Assembly (NCBI GenBank): GCA_041685115.1
Contig: JAWLGK010000014.1
Location: 1-64,000 of the forward strand
DNA from: JALOAT01 sp041685115
Lineage (GTDB): Bacteria > Pseudomonadota > Gammaproteobacteria > Thiohalomonadales > Thiohalomonadaceae
Reading direction: 5' to 3'
Length of the DNA: 64,000 nucleotides
The notes under the pieces were generated by a model. The model ran no database searches and was not told the origin of the DNA. It saw nothing but the letters and a program-made list of their open reading frames with translations. Both the position numbers and the translations under genes were made by a program. The stretch's first letter is position 1, and each line of letters starts with the position of its first letter. Of this stretch, positions 7,484-15,715 are shown in pieces.

Positions 7484-9436
7484 ATGAAGAGATGGATGGC
7501 CTTAGCGGCCGGCACGCTGGTCCCGTTCACGACCATGGCACAGGAAGACGCCTCCGGGTATCTGGGCGAGATGGTGGTCACCGCGCCGGCCATGTCCGAT
7601 CCGCTGACCGTTGAGACGGATCCCAAGGCGCCGCGTCAGCCGGTGCCCGCGGGTGACGGTGCGGCGTTTCTCAAAAACATCCCGGGTTTTTCCAGCGTGC
7701 GCAAGGGTGGCACTTCGGGCGATCCGGTGTTACGCGGTCTGGGCGGTTCGCGTCTCAATATCCTGCAGGACGGCGCCTATGTGTTCGGCGGTTGCGGCGG
7801 CCGAATGGACCCGCCCACGGCCTACACCTATCCCGAATCCTTCGACAAGGTGACCGTGCTGAAGGGCCCGCAGAGCGTGCTGTACGGTGGCGGCAATGTG
7901 GCAGGCACCGTGTTGTTCGAACGTGTCACGCCGCGCTTCGAAGAGGCCGGCACGCGCTTCATGGCCGGTGGCATGGTCGGCAGTTTTGGCCGCAACGACC
8001 AGATCGTCGATGCCACGGCAGGTGCGGCACCCGGTTTCATGCGCATCATCGGCACGCGTTCGGCCTCCGATGACTACGAGGACGGCGACGGCAACAAAGT
8101 GCATTCCGAGTACGAGCGCTGGAGCGGCACGGCCATCGTGGGCTGGACGCCCGATGAGGACACCCACATCGAGCTGAACGTGGACCGCTCCGACGGCGAG
8201 GCCGCCTATGCCGATCGCACCATGGACGGCGTGGTGTTCGATCGCGAGGCCTGGGGCGTGAAGGCCTCCCGCGACAACCTGTCACCGCTGGTGCAACGCA
8301 TCGAGGCGCAGTACTACCACAGCTATGTGGACCACGTGATGGACAACTTTTCGTTACGTACACCGCCAGCGCCACCGATGATGAAGATGGTGAGCAATCC
8401 GGATAGGACGACGGACGGTGCCCGCCTGGTGGTCGACCTGGCAGTGGGTGATCGAACAGGATTGATTGTCGGTACGGATTATCGCGACGATGAACATACC
8501 AAGCGCGGTGCGACGACAACGCCGCGTATGGCTGACATGTCATTCGAACAGCGCGGGATTTTCGCGCAACTGGAACACGCCGTGGGTGAGCGGGATCTGT
8601 TCGCTGCCGGGCTGCGTATGGATGAAACGACCGCCAAGGCGGATGCGGCTGTCGGCGGCGTCGCGGCTGGGACAGAAGATGATGACACCACGCGCGGTGC
8701 GTTCGTGCGTTACGAACATGCGCTTTCCGATAGCTGGCGAGTGCTGGCCGGTGTCGGCCGTGCGGAACGTGCGCCGGACTACTGGGAACGCGTGCGCACT
8801 TTCGACATCGACACGGAGAAGAGCACCCAGTTCGATCTGGGCGCGGCATTCCGCAGTGGTCAGCTCGACGCGACCGTGTCGGCCTTCTACACGCGCGTGG
8901 ATGACTTCATCCTCATCGATCATTCGCTTAATCCCTCGGCCAAGCCGGCCGGTGCGGCCAAAAACGTGGATGCCACTTTGTACGGCTTCGAGGCCGATGC
9001 GGCCTACGCGATTGCTCCCAACTGGACCGCACGCGCCACCGTGGCGCACGTGATCGGCGAGAACGACACCGACGACGTGGCGCTCGCCCAAGTGCCTCCC
9101 CTGGAGGGTACCGTGAGCCTCGGCTATGACGACAAGACCTGGGCCGCCACCCTCCTGGTGCGTGCCGCTGCCGAACAGGACCGAGTCGATGTGGATCGTG
9201 GCGGTATTGCGGGCGCCGATGTGGGCGAGACCGACAGTTTCACCGTGGTATCGTTCAATGCCGGTTATCGTGCCAACGAGAACCTCAAAATCACGGCGGG
9301 TGTCGATAACCTGTTTGATGAGACCTATGCGGAACACCTGAGCCGCGCGGGTGCGCAGGTTGCGGGTTACGGCAAACCTGAACGCGTCAACGAACCCGGC
9401 CGTTTGTGGTGGATGAAGGCCACCCTGTCTTTCTGA
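7484..9436 (+). CDS. oprC: TonB-dependent copper receptor, OprC/NosA type
   Basis: The product is a 650-residue outer-membrane receptor with a signal peptide (to about residue 19), a plug and a beta-barrel ending in Phe. The plug has FGGCGGRMDPPTAY and VLKGPQSVLYGGGNVAGTVLFER, hallmarks of the TonB-copper family. The copper ligands known for Pseudomonas OprC, a CxxxM pair and an HxM pair, are both present: C104/M108 and H284/M286. The start is the ATG at 7484 with AGGAG about 9 nt upstream; an earlier in-frame ATG has no signal peptide context. It lies 74 nt after tonB and 39 nt before the copper chaperone, so copper import is well supported. Confidence 0.95.
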   Translation: MKRWMALAAGTLVPFTTMAQEDASGYLGEMVVTAPAMSDPLTVETDPKAPRQPVPAGDGAAFLKNIPGFSSVRKGGTSGDPVLRGLGGSRLNILQDGAYVFGGCGGRMDPPTAYTYPESFDKVTVLKGPQSVLYGGGNVAGTVLFERVTPRFEEAGTRFMAGGMVGSFGRNDQIVDATAGAAPGFMRIIGTRSASDDYEDGDGNKVHSEYERWSGTAIVGWTPDEDTHIELNVDRSDGEAAYADRTMDGVVFDREAWGVKASRDNLSPLVQRIEAQYYHSYVDHVMDNFSLRTPPAPPMMKMVSNPDRTTDGARLVVDLAVGDRTGLIVGTDYRDDEHTKRGATTTPRMADMSFEQRGIFAQLEHAVGERDLFAAGLRMDETTAKADAAVGGVAAGTEDDDTTRGAFVRYEHALSDSWRVLAGVGRAERAPDYWERVRTFDIDTEKSTQFDLGAAFRSGQLDATVSAFYTRVDDFILIDHSLNPSAKPAGAAKNVDATLYGFEADAAYAIAPNWTARATVAHVIGENDTDDVALAQVPPLEGTVSLGYDDKTWAATLLVRAAAEQDRVDVDRGGIAGADVGETDSFTVVSFNAGYRANENLKITAGVDNLFDETYAEHLSRAGAQVAGYGKPERVNEPGRLWWMKATLSF

Positions 9437-9475
9437 GCCGTTGTGACTTAAAGAAAACCAAGCGGAGAACCAATT

Positions 9476-9937
9476 GTGAAGACGATCCAATCACTGTTGC
9501 TGACCGGCATGTTTCTTTGGGCTGGCGTCGCGTCTGCCGCCGGATTCATGGTTACGGATGCCTGGGTTCGCGAAGCCCCGCCGAACGCCATGGCCCTCGG
9601 GGCCTTCGCGACCTTGCACAACGGCTCGGACAAGGCGCGCACCCTAGTGGCGGCGCGCAGTGCCGTCGCGAACAAAGTGGAACTGCACAAGACCATCATG
9701 GAAGGCGACCTTGCCAAGATGGTGCAGCAGGAGAGGGTTGAAATTGCCGCCGGCGGCGAAGTGAAGCTGCAGCCGGGCGGGCTGCACATCATGCTTATCG
9801 GACCCAAGCAGGCGCTCAAGGCCGGTGACAAGGTGGAAGTGGTGCTCGAATTCGCAGACGGCGTAACCCTGCCGGTGAGCTTCGAGGTACGCAAGGGCCA
9901 GGGCATGGCCATGAACCATGGGCACATGTCGCACTGA
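9476..9937 (+). CDS. Periplasmic copper chaperone, PCu(A)C family
   Basis: The 153-residue protein has a signal peptide (cleavage near residue 21) and a cupredoxin-like PCu(A)C domain. The Cu(I) site of the family, H-x10-M-x21-H-x-M, is exact: H71, M82, H104, M106. The C-terminal tail adds further His and Met residues that could bind metal. Family members deliver Cu(I) to cytochrome oxidase Cu centres or to other periplasmic targets. Translation starts at GTG 9476 with GGAG upstream. It directly follows the copper receptor and is its likely recipient. Confidence 0.95.
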   Translation: MKTIQSLLLTGMFLWAGVASAAGFMVTDAWVREAPPNAMALGAFATLHNGSDKARTLVAARSAVANKVELHKTIMEGDLAKMVQQERVEIAAGGEVKLQPGGLHIMLIGPKQALKAGDKVEVVLEFADGVTLPVSFEVRKGQGMAMNHGHMSH

Positions 9938-9945
9938 TGCGTGGC

Positions 9946-10136
9946 CCGGATGGAGCTATGCGGAATCCGGATCTTAGCCCGGGCGGCTTGCCGGATTCCG
10001 CTGTGCGCCATCCGGTGCTCTTCGGGGGTGGCAAAGGCCAGACATGGTCACCGGCAGCATTGATGCGTTCCGATCCAGCTGCCTACGTTCCTTTGCGGTC
10101 TTTGCGCCCTCTGCATCTCGGCGTTGCGTTGTTTTC
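9946..10136. repeat. REP-like inverted repeat and CGCAAAGACGC-like motif
   Basis: The segment GGATGGAGCTATGCGGAATCC (near 9950-9970) is repeated as an imperfect reverse complement near 9992-10013, giving a long hairpin. Next to it, around 10090-10135, lies a degenerate CTTTGCGGTCTTTGCG-type motif also found at several other intergenic sites in this window. No gene is visible between 9938 and 10221. The hairpin may act as a bidirectional terminator between the convergent chaperone and activator genes. Confidence 0.6.
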
Positions 10137-10221
10137 TTCCTGGCGCGGCGACTGTGCCGGATTCTGCGGCAATTCCCCCGCACGCTGTGCTTTATCGGGG
10201 CTACGGTTGAATCGCGCGAAC

Positions 10222-11175
10222 TCAACCGATGGCGTACTTCTTCAACCGGTAAAGCAGCGTGTCGCGCGTCAGGCCGAGCAGGCGCGCGGCGCGGCTGCGG
10301 TTGCCATGGGTGCGCTCCAGGGCCTGGCGGATCATGTTCTGTTCCAGTTCCTCGAGGCAGATGCCGCTACTTGGCAGCACGAAATGAGCATCCGCCGTCC
10401 AACGTCCTTCCGAACGGATCTCGTACGGCAGGTTTTCGGGGGCGACACGCCGGCCGGCGAAGAGGATCACCATGCGTTCGCAAAGATTGCGCAGCTCACG
10501 CACATTGCCGGGCCAAGGATAGCGTTCCAGCAGCGACAGGGTCGCGGCCTGGTAGAGCGGACGTTCGAGTCCGTGCTGCCCGCTAAGCCGGGTGGTGAAC
10601 GCGGAAAGGAGCAGCGGAATATCACCGGTGCGTTCGCGCAACGGTGGCAATTCCAGCGGGATGACATTCAGGCGGTAGTAAAGGTCGGAGCGGAAACGGC
10701 CGGCCTGGGCTTCCTGGTGAAGGTCGCGATGGGTGGCGGCGATCACGCGCACATCGACACGGCGGCTGGACGACTCGCCCACCGGTTGCACCTCGCCGGT
10801 TTCCAGGAACCGCAGCAGCTTGGCCTGGATGGCGAGCGGCAGTTCGCCCACCTCGTCGAGGAACAGCGTGCCGCCCTCAGCGGCGCGGATGCGCCCAGGG
10901 GCCGCGCTGACGGCGCCGGTGAAAGCGCCTTTGGCGTGGCCGAAGAGTTCGGATTCGGCGAGTGCCTCGGGCAGGGCTGCACAGTTGATGGCCACGAAAG
11001 GGCCGTCCGCGCGGCGGCTGCTGTCGTGCATGGCATGCGCCAGCACCTCCTTGCCGGTGCCGCTCTCGCCGAGCAGCAATACGGTCACATCGGTCGCTGC
11101 GGCCACCTGGGCCGAGCGCACCGCCGCTAGAAATTCGGGAGATTCGCCGAGTAGGGAAGACTCAAAAACGTTCAT
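10222..11175 (-). CDS. Sigma-54-dependent transcriptional activator without sensor domain
   Basis: The 317-residue protein consists of an AAA+ sigma-54 interaction domain from its N terminus (Walker A GESGTGKE at 36-43; GAFTGA at 83-88; Walker B FLDEVGEL). A C-terminal Fis-type helix-turn-helix follows (about 285-315). There is no receiver, GAF or PAS domain, as in PspF, so activity is probably controlled by a partner protein. The ATG at 11175 lies inside the end of the upstream tauE-like gene (14-nt overlap). Earlier in-frame Met codons would translate that gene's sequence. Targets are unknown; the adjacent copper locus is the obvious candidate. Confidence 0.92.
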   Translation of the reverse strand: MNVFESSLLGESPEFLAAVRSAQVAAATDVTVLLLGESGTGKEVLAHAMHDSSRRADGPFVAINCAALPEALAESELFGHAKGAFTGAVSAAPGRIRAAEGGTLFLDEVGELPLAIQAKLLRFLETGEVQPVGESSSRRVDVRVIAATHRDLHQEAQAGRFRSDLYYRLNVIPLELPPLRERTGDIPLLLSAFTTRLSGQHGLERPLYQAATLSLLERYPWPGNVRELRNLCERMVILFAGRRVAPENLPYEIRSEGRWTADAHFVLPSSGICLEELEQNMIRQALERTHGNRSRAARLLGLTRDTLLYRLKKYAIG

Positions 11176-11908
11176 CGCGACATTCCAGGGCTTCGTGATC
11201 CGACGACATTGGGGAAGCAGCGTGCAGCCATTCACCGAACACGACGCCGGCCAATCCCAGTGCCACCAACGCCGCACCGGCCATCTGCCTCACGCCCGGA
11301 CGGCGAGAGAGTCGGCGCAGCTTGTCTGAGAGGATACCGGCGCTCATGACGCCTGGTAAAGTCCCCAAGCCAAATACGGCCATGAACAGTGCCCCGTCCA
11401 GCGGGCCACCGGCGGTCACCGTGAACAACAGGGCCGTATACACGAGCCCACAGGGCAACCAGCCCCAGATGAGGCCATAGACCAGCGCCTGTGCAGGATT
11501 CCGCACGGGAATGAGGCGTCGCCCAAGGGGTTCGAGGCGGCGCCACAGCGGGATGCCGAGGCGTTCGAGATTGGCGAAACGCGGAAACCAGCCGCCCACG
11601 TAAAGCCCCACCGCGACCATCAGGATCGCCGCCGCGCCCTGGATGATCGTATAGCCGACTTTGGGACTCAGGGTCTCGTAGACGGTTCCACCTAGGTAAC
11701 CCACCAGTGCCCCCGCCGCTGCATAACTGGAGATACGGCCCACGTTGTAGGCGCTGACGAACAGCGCGAGATGCGAACGACGCTGTCGCACGGTTTCGGG
11801 GAGACTGAAGGTGAGCGCGCCGCTGATGCCGCCGCACATACCAACACAATGGGCCGTGCTGAACAGGCCGAGGAGCAAAGCGGTTATCAGGGGATAGGTC
11901 ACACGCAA
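11162..11908 (-). CDS. TauE/SafE-like membrane protein with HCxGMCGG motif
   Basis: The 248-residue polytopic membrane protein has about six helices. Near the N terminus is HCVGMCGG (about residues 20-27), and the second half has WGWLPCGLVY. These Cys-containing motifs mark the subgroup annotated as sulfite exporter TauE/SafE, often encoded with cbb3-oxidase maturation and copper genes. Export of sulfite is not established for this subgroup; a role in metal or thiol handling is plausible. It precedes and overlaps the sigma-54 activator gene, forming a two-gene operon opposite the copper locus. The C-terminal tail after the last helix contains one Cys. Confidence 0.85.
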   Translation of the reverse strand: MRVTYPLITALLLGLFSTAHCVGMCGGISGALTFSLPETVRQRRSHLALFVSAYNVGRISSYAAAGALVGYLGGTVYETLSPKVGYTIIQGAAAILMVAVGLYVGGWFPRFANLERLGIPLWRRLEPLGRRLIPVRNPAQALVYGLIWGWLPCGLVYTALLFTVTAGGPLDGALFMAVFGLGTLPGVMSAGILSDKLRRLSRRPGVRQMAGAALVALGLAGVVFGEWLHAASPMSSDHEALECRDERF

Positions 11909-12004
11909 GATCCGGAAAAATGAAGCGCTGCCATCATAGCACCGGATTTTTGAAACGAACTGTTGACGACCCCCGGGGGTTCTGGTTAAATGCGCGCCTC
12001 TGCC

Positions 12005-12080
12005 GGGCCGCTAGCTCAGTTGGTAGAGCAGGAGACTCTTAATCTCTTGGTCGTAGGTTCGAGTCCTACGCGGCCCACCA
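12005..12080 (+). tRNA. tRNA-Lys (CTT)
   Basis: A 76-nt cloverleaf with acceptor GGGCCGC/GCGGCCC, anticodon CTT at 12038-12040 and an encoded CCA. It is followed by its own terminator. Confidence 0.96.
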
Positions 12081-12085
12081 CATGT

Positions 12086-12117
12086 AAACAGCCGCCTCGT
12101 GCGGCTGTTTTCGTTTC
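12086..12117 (+). terminator. Intrinsic terminator after tRNA-Lys
   Basis: The stem AAACAGCCGC/GCGGCTGTTT with a 5-nt loop is followed by TTCGTTT. Confidence 0.85.
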
Positions 12118-12169
12118 TACCGATGCGCGTTTATCGCCTCCCGGCGCAGCGGTTATACTCCGCGTTCCT

Positions 12170-12253
12170 GCGAAAGTGGCGGAACTGGTAGACGCGCTGG
12201 ATTTAGGTTCCAGTGGCTTTGCCGTGGGGGTTCGAGTCCCCCCTTTCGCACCA
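12170..12253 (+). tRNA. tRNA-Leu (TAG)
   Basis: An 84-nt class II tRNA with a long variable arm, acceptor GCGAAAG/CTTTCGC, anticodon TAG at 12204-12206 and an encoded CCA. The 214 nt that follow (12254-12467) hold no gene I can support on either strand. Confidence 0.96.
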
Positions 12254-12467
12254 ATCGAGCAGCTGCGGCTTTCGGCGAAGACCTGCGCCGAATCTCTCCT
12301 CGCAGTTCCAATACCCGTGAGAATTCCAACGCCTGATCTGGCACGCTGCGGCGTAGTGCCGCCTGTGTGGGGAAGCCGGTTCACACTGCGGTGACGGCTC
12401 TGCTGGCGGATGGGACGATTCTCGGAAGCCTCGCAACGCGCACACCTGACGCGCAGGCAAATGAAGG

Positions 12468-12569
12468 GGCTGGCAACCCCGCTATCTTGGGAAGTCGGTC
12501 CCGAAGGACGCATCCGTTAGACCGGAGGCTTTGCGCCCTCGCCTTTCAGCAAGTTTGCTTTTCACAGCC
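12468..12569 (-). promoter_or_regulatory. GEMM-I cyclic-di-GMP riboswitch aptamer
   Basis: Read on the minus strand, the segment carries the conserved blocks of the cyclic-di-GMP-I (GEMM) aptamer in order and spacing: GCAAAC, a GAAA tetraloop in the first hairpin, GGGCGCAAAGCC, TCCGGTCTAA, a second hairpin, and TAGCGGGGTTGCC. A closing P1 helix, GGCTG (12565-12569) with CAGCC (12468-12472), supports the fold. After the aptamer, GGGGTT/AGCCCC can form an alternative hairpin that uses the P1 3' strand and is followed by TTCATTT, a possible expression platform. No convincing ORF lies downstream before the convergent tRNA-Leu gene. Confidence 0.85.
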
Positions 12570-12577
12570 TTAGGGTG

Positions 12578-12605
12578 AGCATAGGCAGCCCTTTCCACCT
12601 GCCAA
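12578..12605 (-). promoter_or_regulatory. Sigma-70-type promoter of the riboswitch transcript
   Basis: On the minus strand TTGGCA (12600-12605) and TATGCT (12578-12583) are separated by 16 nt. The predicted start of transcription, near 12571, falls within a few bases of the 5' end of the aptamer. This suggests the aptamer heads its own RNA rather than being only a 3' UTR of the upstream gene. Confidence 0.55.
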
Positions 12606-12699
12606 GTGGGGCGCTGTTTGTTTCCTTCTAGGCAGTTTCTTCACGCCTTCAGGGGGCGCCTGTGGTATCCCGGTACGCCGCAAGGGACAAAGCCGCGAC

Positions 12700-13623
12700 T
12701 TACAACGGCAGGCGGCGCAGCGCCTCAGTGAATTCGCAATCGGCGAGTCCGGCGATGGCGGCGCGGGCGCGCTGCAATTCATCGCCCGCACAGGCGCGGG
12801 CGTATTCGAGCGCGCCGCAAGTCATGATCGCTTCCGCGATGAGCGGACCATCATCACGCCGGTCGTGCAACAGCGCCTCGTGAATGCGTTGCGCCGTGGC
12901 GGCGGTGCCTGAGCGCATGGCATGGACCACGGGTAGGGACAGGCTGAGCGGTTGCGTGGCGTCGGGTGCGGTTTCGGGCGCGAATTCGCCGAGTTCCGCG
13001 AGCAGCTGGCTGGCCGTGCCCAGGTGCATGCCGTACATCGTCAGTGCCTTTTCCACATCCGGCGTGACGCCTGCGATAATCGCGGCGCTCTGGGCGGCGG
13101 CTTCGAAGAGCTTGGCGGTTCGGGTGCGGACCACGTCCAGATAATGCGCCGTGGTGAGTCCCGCGTCGCGGCAGGCCATGTGATGCATCACCTCGCCCTC
13201 CGCGGTTGTGCTGATGGCATCGGACAATACGCGCATGACGCGTAGATCGTCGAGTTCCAGGATGAGCTTGAACGCGCCGGTATAGAACAGGTCGCCGAGC
13301 AGGGTGCCGCCCGCATTGCCGAACAAGGTGGGGACGTGCGCTTCCGCATCGCCGGTCACGTCCACGACGGCGTGGTGCAACGTCAGGGCGCTATTGATGA
13401 GCTCGATGGCTGCGGCAAGCGCCCGGTGACGGGCGGCGTCGAAGCTGAGCGCGCGGCCTGTGAGCACACTCACCACCGCGCGCAGTGGCAGACGGTTTGC
13501 ACCGAGCACGCATTCCGTGGCCTGGCGCACGAGCAGCAGGTCCGAGTTGAGGTGTTGGCGGATGATGTCGTTGACCTGTCGCAGGTCGTCCAGGACCAAG
13601 GCCTCAAGCTGTTCTGTTTTCAC
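12700..13623 (-). CDS. IspB-like polyprenyl synthase paralogue lacking catalytic motifs
   Basis: The 307-residue protein aligns by eye with octaprenyl diphosphate synthase (IspB) along its length. Examples are DLRQVNDIIRQHLNSDLLLV, TLFGNAGGTLLGDLFYTGAF, RVMRVLSDA, AEGEV, RTRTAKLFEAAAQ and YGMHLGTASQLL. The residues that bind substrate and magnesium are changed. The GGKRLRP motif is GANRLPL (41-47), the first DDxxD is HAVVD (84-88), and the second, normally in QLIDDxxD, is LAELGE (208-213). It is therefore unlikely to make polyprenyl diphosphate. The start is GTG 13623 with AGGAG upstream; a longer frame lacks family similarity. A role as a partner of an active synthase, or a quite different one, is speculation. 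Confidence 0.85.
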   Translation of the reverse strand: MKTEQLEALVLDDLRQVNDIIRQHLNSDLLLVRQATECVLGANRLPLRAVVSVLTGRALSFDAARHRALAAAIELINSALTLHHAVVDVTGDAEAHVPTLFGNAGGTLLGDLFYTGAFKLILELDDLRVMRVLSDAISTTAEGEVMHHMACRDAGLTTAHYLDVVRTRTAKLFEAAAQSAAIIAGVTPDVEKALTMYGMHLGTASQLLAELGEFAPETAPDATQPLSLSLPVVHAMRSGTAATAQRIHEALLHDRRDDGPLIAEAIMTCGALEYARACAGDELQRARAAIAGLADCEFTEALRRLPL

Positions 13624-13909
13624 GGATGCTCCTGCCCCATCGCAAAACAAGATCGGAGCACCGCCGGCGGCACTCCGCTCCGGGTGGTCTCGACTGTCGG
13701 TTCGACACCGCGGCCGGCGTTCCGGGCGGTGAGTGCGGCGGATTTTCCCACGTTTGGCGTCCCTGCGCATGGGTGAATACGTCCTCGGGCCCTGGATCGA
13801 GGAACAGCGGGGGAGGGCGGTGCCCGGGCTGAACATCGAAAAAGGCTCTTGAACGCTCCGGCGAAATCCGCCAGCCTCTTTATGTGACTTGTTTGAAAAG
13901 CACAACTCC

Positions 13910-14563
13910 ATGGATATCGCCGGCATCGCTCAGTCTCGCTACACCACCAAGGCGTTCGACCCTTCGAGGACCATCCCCGCTCCCCTGATGGCGCAGTTGC
14001 GCACCGTGCTGCGCTTCAGTCCGTCCTCGGTCAATTCGCAGCCGTGGCATTTCGTGATCGCCGCCTCGTCAGGGGCGAAGGGGCGCATCGCCAGGGCCAC
14101 ACAGGGACCGTACGCCTACAACGAACCCAAGGTGCTCAATGCGTCGCATGTGCTGGTGCTGTGCGGCAAGAGGACCCTCGATGACGCGCATCTGGAGGCG
14201 ATCGTCGCCCAGGAAAACAGCGACGGGAGGTTCCTCACGCCGGAGAACATGGCCACCCAGGACAAGAGCCGCCGCTTCTACGTGAACCTGCACCGGGACC
14301 AGTGGAAGGATGAGCGCACCTGGATAGAGCGCCAGGTGTATCTGGCCCTGGGAACCTTGCTGCTGGCCGCCGGGGCGTTGGGCGTGGATGCCTGCACCAT
14401 GGAGGGTTTCGATGCCGACGCGCTGGACGCCGAACTCGGCCTGTCCCGGCGCGGCTTGCGCCCGCTGGTGGTGGTGGCGCTCGGCTACCGCGCGGCCGAC
14501 GACTTCAACGCGGGCCTGCCGAAATCGCGGTTGCCTGAGGAGAGTGTCTTTACGGAATTGTGA
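13910..14563 (+). CDS. nfsB: Oxygen-insensitive NAD(P)H nitroreductase
   Basis: The 217-residue FMN flavoprotein is close to E. coli NfsB in length and sequence (RYTTKAFDPSR, FSPSSVNSQPWHF, NASHVLVLC, LPKSRLPEESVF). It catalyses two-electron reduction of nitroaromatics and quinones in the cytoplasm. The ATG at 13910 matches the family start; one upstream Met adds seven residues without support. It is convergent with yedK, ending 9 nt from the end of that gene. The 286 nt upstream (13624-13909), shared with the divergent ispB-like gene, holds no feature I can name. Confidence 0.95.
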   Translation: MDIAGIAQSRYTTKAFDPSRTIPAPLMAQLRTVLRFSPSSVNSQPWHFVIAASSGAKGRIARATQGPYAYNEPKVLNASHVLVLCGKRTLDDAHLEAIVAQENSDGRFLTPENMATQDKSRRFYVNLHRDQWKDERTWIERQVYLALGTLLLAAGALGVDACTMEGFDADALDAELGLSRRGLRPLVVVALGYRAADDFNAGLPKSRLPEESVFTEL

Positions 14564-14572
14564 GGGCCGGCC

Positions 14573-15265
14573 TCAGCTCGGCGGCGGTACCCGTTGTCGA
14601 TCCGTCAGGGGCAGGATGCACGCGGGGCCGTCGTGGTCCGCCGTGTTCACCCGTGGGCTCACCGGATAGGCCTCCAGCGCCCCGGCAGAAACGGGCGCAG
14701 TGAGCCGCCGGACTTCCGCGGCAGGCAGCCGGGCGTCGAGCCAAAGCCCGCCGTCCTCGATGGCGATGATCACGGGCATGCGGTCATGCAAGGTCGCTAG
14801 CAGCGCGTTGGGTGGCCCCACCAGGAGGGTGCAGGTCAGCATGGGTTGCGTGCCCCAGGTGTCCCATAAGGCGGCGAGCAGCAGTGGTGCGCCGTCGCGC
14901 CGCCGGATGAACCAGGGCTGTTTCCGGCCGTTTTCTTCGCGCCACTCGTAGAAGCCGTCGGCGGGCACCAGGCCACGTTGGCCGCGGCGCCAGGCGTCCC
15001 GGAACATCGGCCTTTCCGCAACGGACTCGATGCGGGCGTTGATGGGGCGGGTCTTCAGGGTCTGGGGATCACGTGCCCAGCGGGGCACCAAGCCCCAGGT
15101 GCACCATACCAGGCGTGTGGCGGCACCCGCAGGCTGGATGGCCAGGGCGACCGCCTGGCTCGGCGCCACGTTGAAGCGGCCGAGCCGGTCCTCCTTGGGG
15201 CTGTCCAGGCCGAGATATGCTGCGTAAGCGCGCGCAGAGCGGGATTGGCAGAAGCGTCCGCACAT
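14573..15265 (-). CDS. yedK: SRAP-family abasic-site processing protein (YedK/HMCES)
   Basis: The 230-residue protein begins MCGRF, giving the catalytic Cys2 after Met removal. It contains FNVAPSQ, the active-site segment PADGFYEW and LHDRMPVI with its conserved histidine. Family members crosslink covalently to abasic sites in single-stranded DNA to shield them. Length and all signature residues are normal. Confidence 0.95.
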   Translation of the reverse strand: MCGRFCQSRSARAYAAYLGLDSPKEDRLGRFNVAPSQAVALAIQPAGAATRLVWCTWGLVPRWARDPQTLKTRPINARIESVAERPMFRDAWRRGQRGLVPADGFYEWREENGRKQPWFIRRRDGAPLLLAALWDTWGTQPMLTCTLLVGPPNALLATLHDRMPVIIAIEDGGLWLDARLPAAEVRRLTAPVSAGALEAYPVSPRVNTADHDGPACILPLTDRQRVPPPS

Positions 15266-15715
15266 GTCTGGAACTCGCCTTTTCGGGTAATGTCAGTAAG
15301 GCTTTGACACGCAAAGCGATCCAGGTTCAAGGCCCGGTACGGTCCGGGCGGGGGTGCAGGGCGGCCCGTGATTTATGCCCCACGGGCCAGGAAACCGGCA
15401 AGATGCCGATATCCGTCCGTCCTTTCCGGCGTTTTCTGCCGTGCCCGTAACCCTTCCGCCGGAACCCCAGAACCTTTATCATGCGCCGTTTCGAAACAGG
15501 CGAGGCGGAGAAGGGGCGACCAAGACTGTGTTCCGGTGGTCGGAACGGCGCCCGCCCAAACGAGTGGCCCCGACAACGTGGTGATCAGCTCGGCCGCCGG
15601 TGCGGGCGTGGGTCCAGCACCGCTGCTCGGTGGTAAATCCTTTCACACAAGCTCGTCCGCGCCTCACTGTTACGCCCACACAAGAATCCAACGAGCCTTT
15701 TTGCGAGGAATTCAG
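15266..15715. other. Intergenic region upstream of tig
   Basis: This is 450 nt between the divergent yedK and tig genes. An in-frame extension of tig covers part of it but has no trigger-factor similarity, so I take it as non-coding. It should carry promoters for both genes; I cannot point to one with confidence. GCGAGGAATT just before 15716 supplies the tig ribosome binding site. Confidence 0.5.

Noticed and set aside
12016..12513. Minus-strand ORF overlapping tRNA-Leu and tRNA-Lys, possible target of the c-di-GMP aptamer
   Set aside because: It is largely the antisense of two tRNAs, with the typical spurious peptide such frames give, and starts inside the aptamer.
13624..13926. A 101-residue N-terminal extension of the IspB-like protein
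   Set aside because: It shows no similarity to prenyl synthases and is very Arg-rich, and GTG 13623 has AGGAG at proper spacing.
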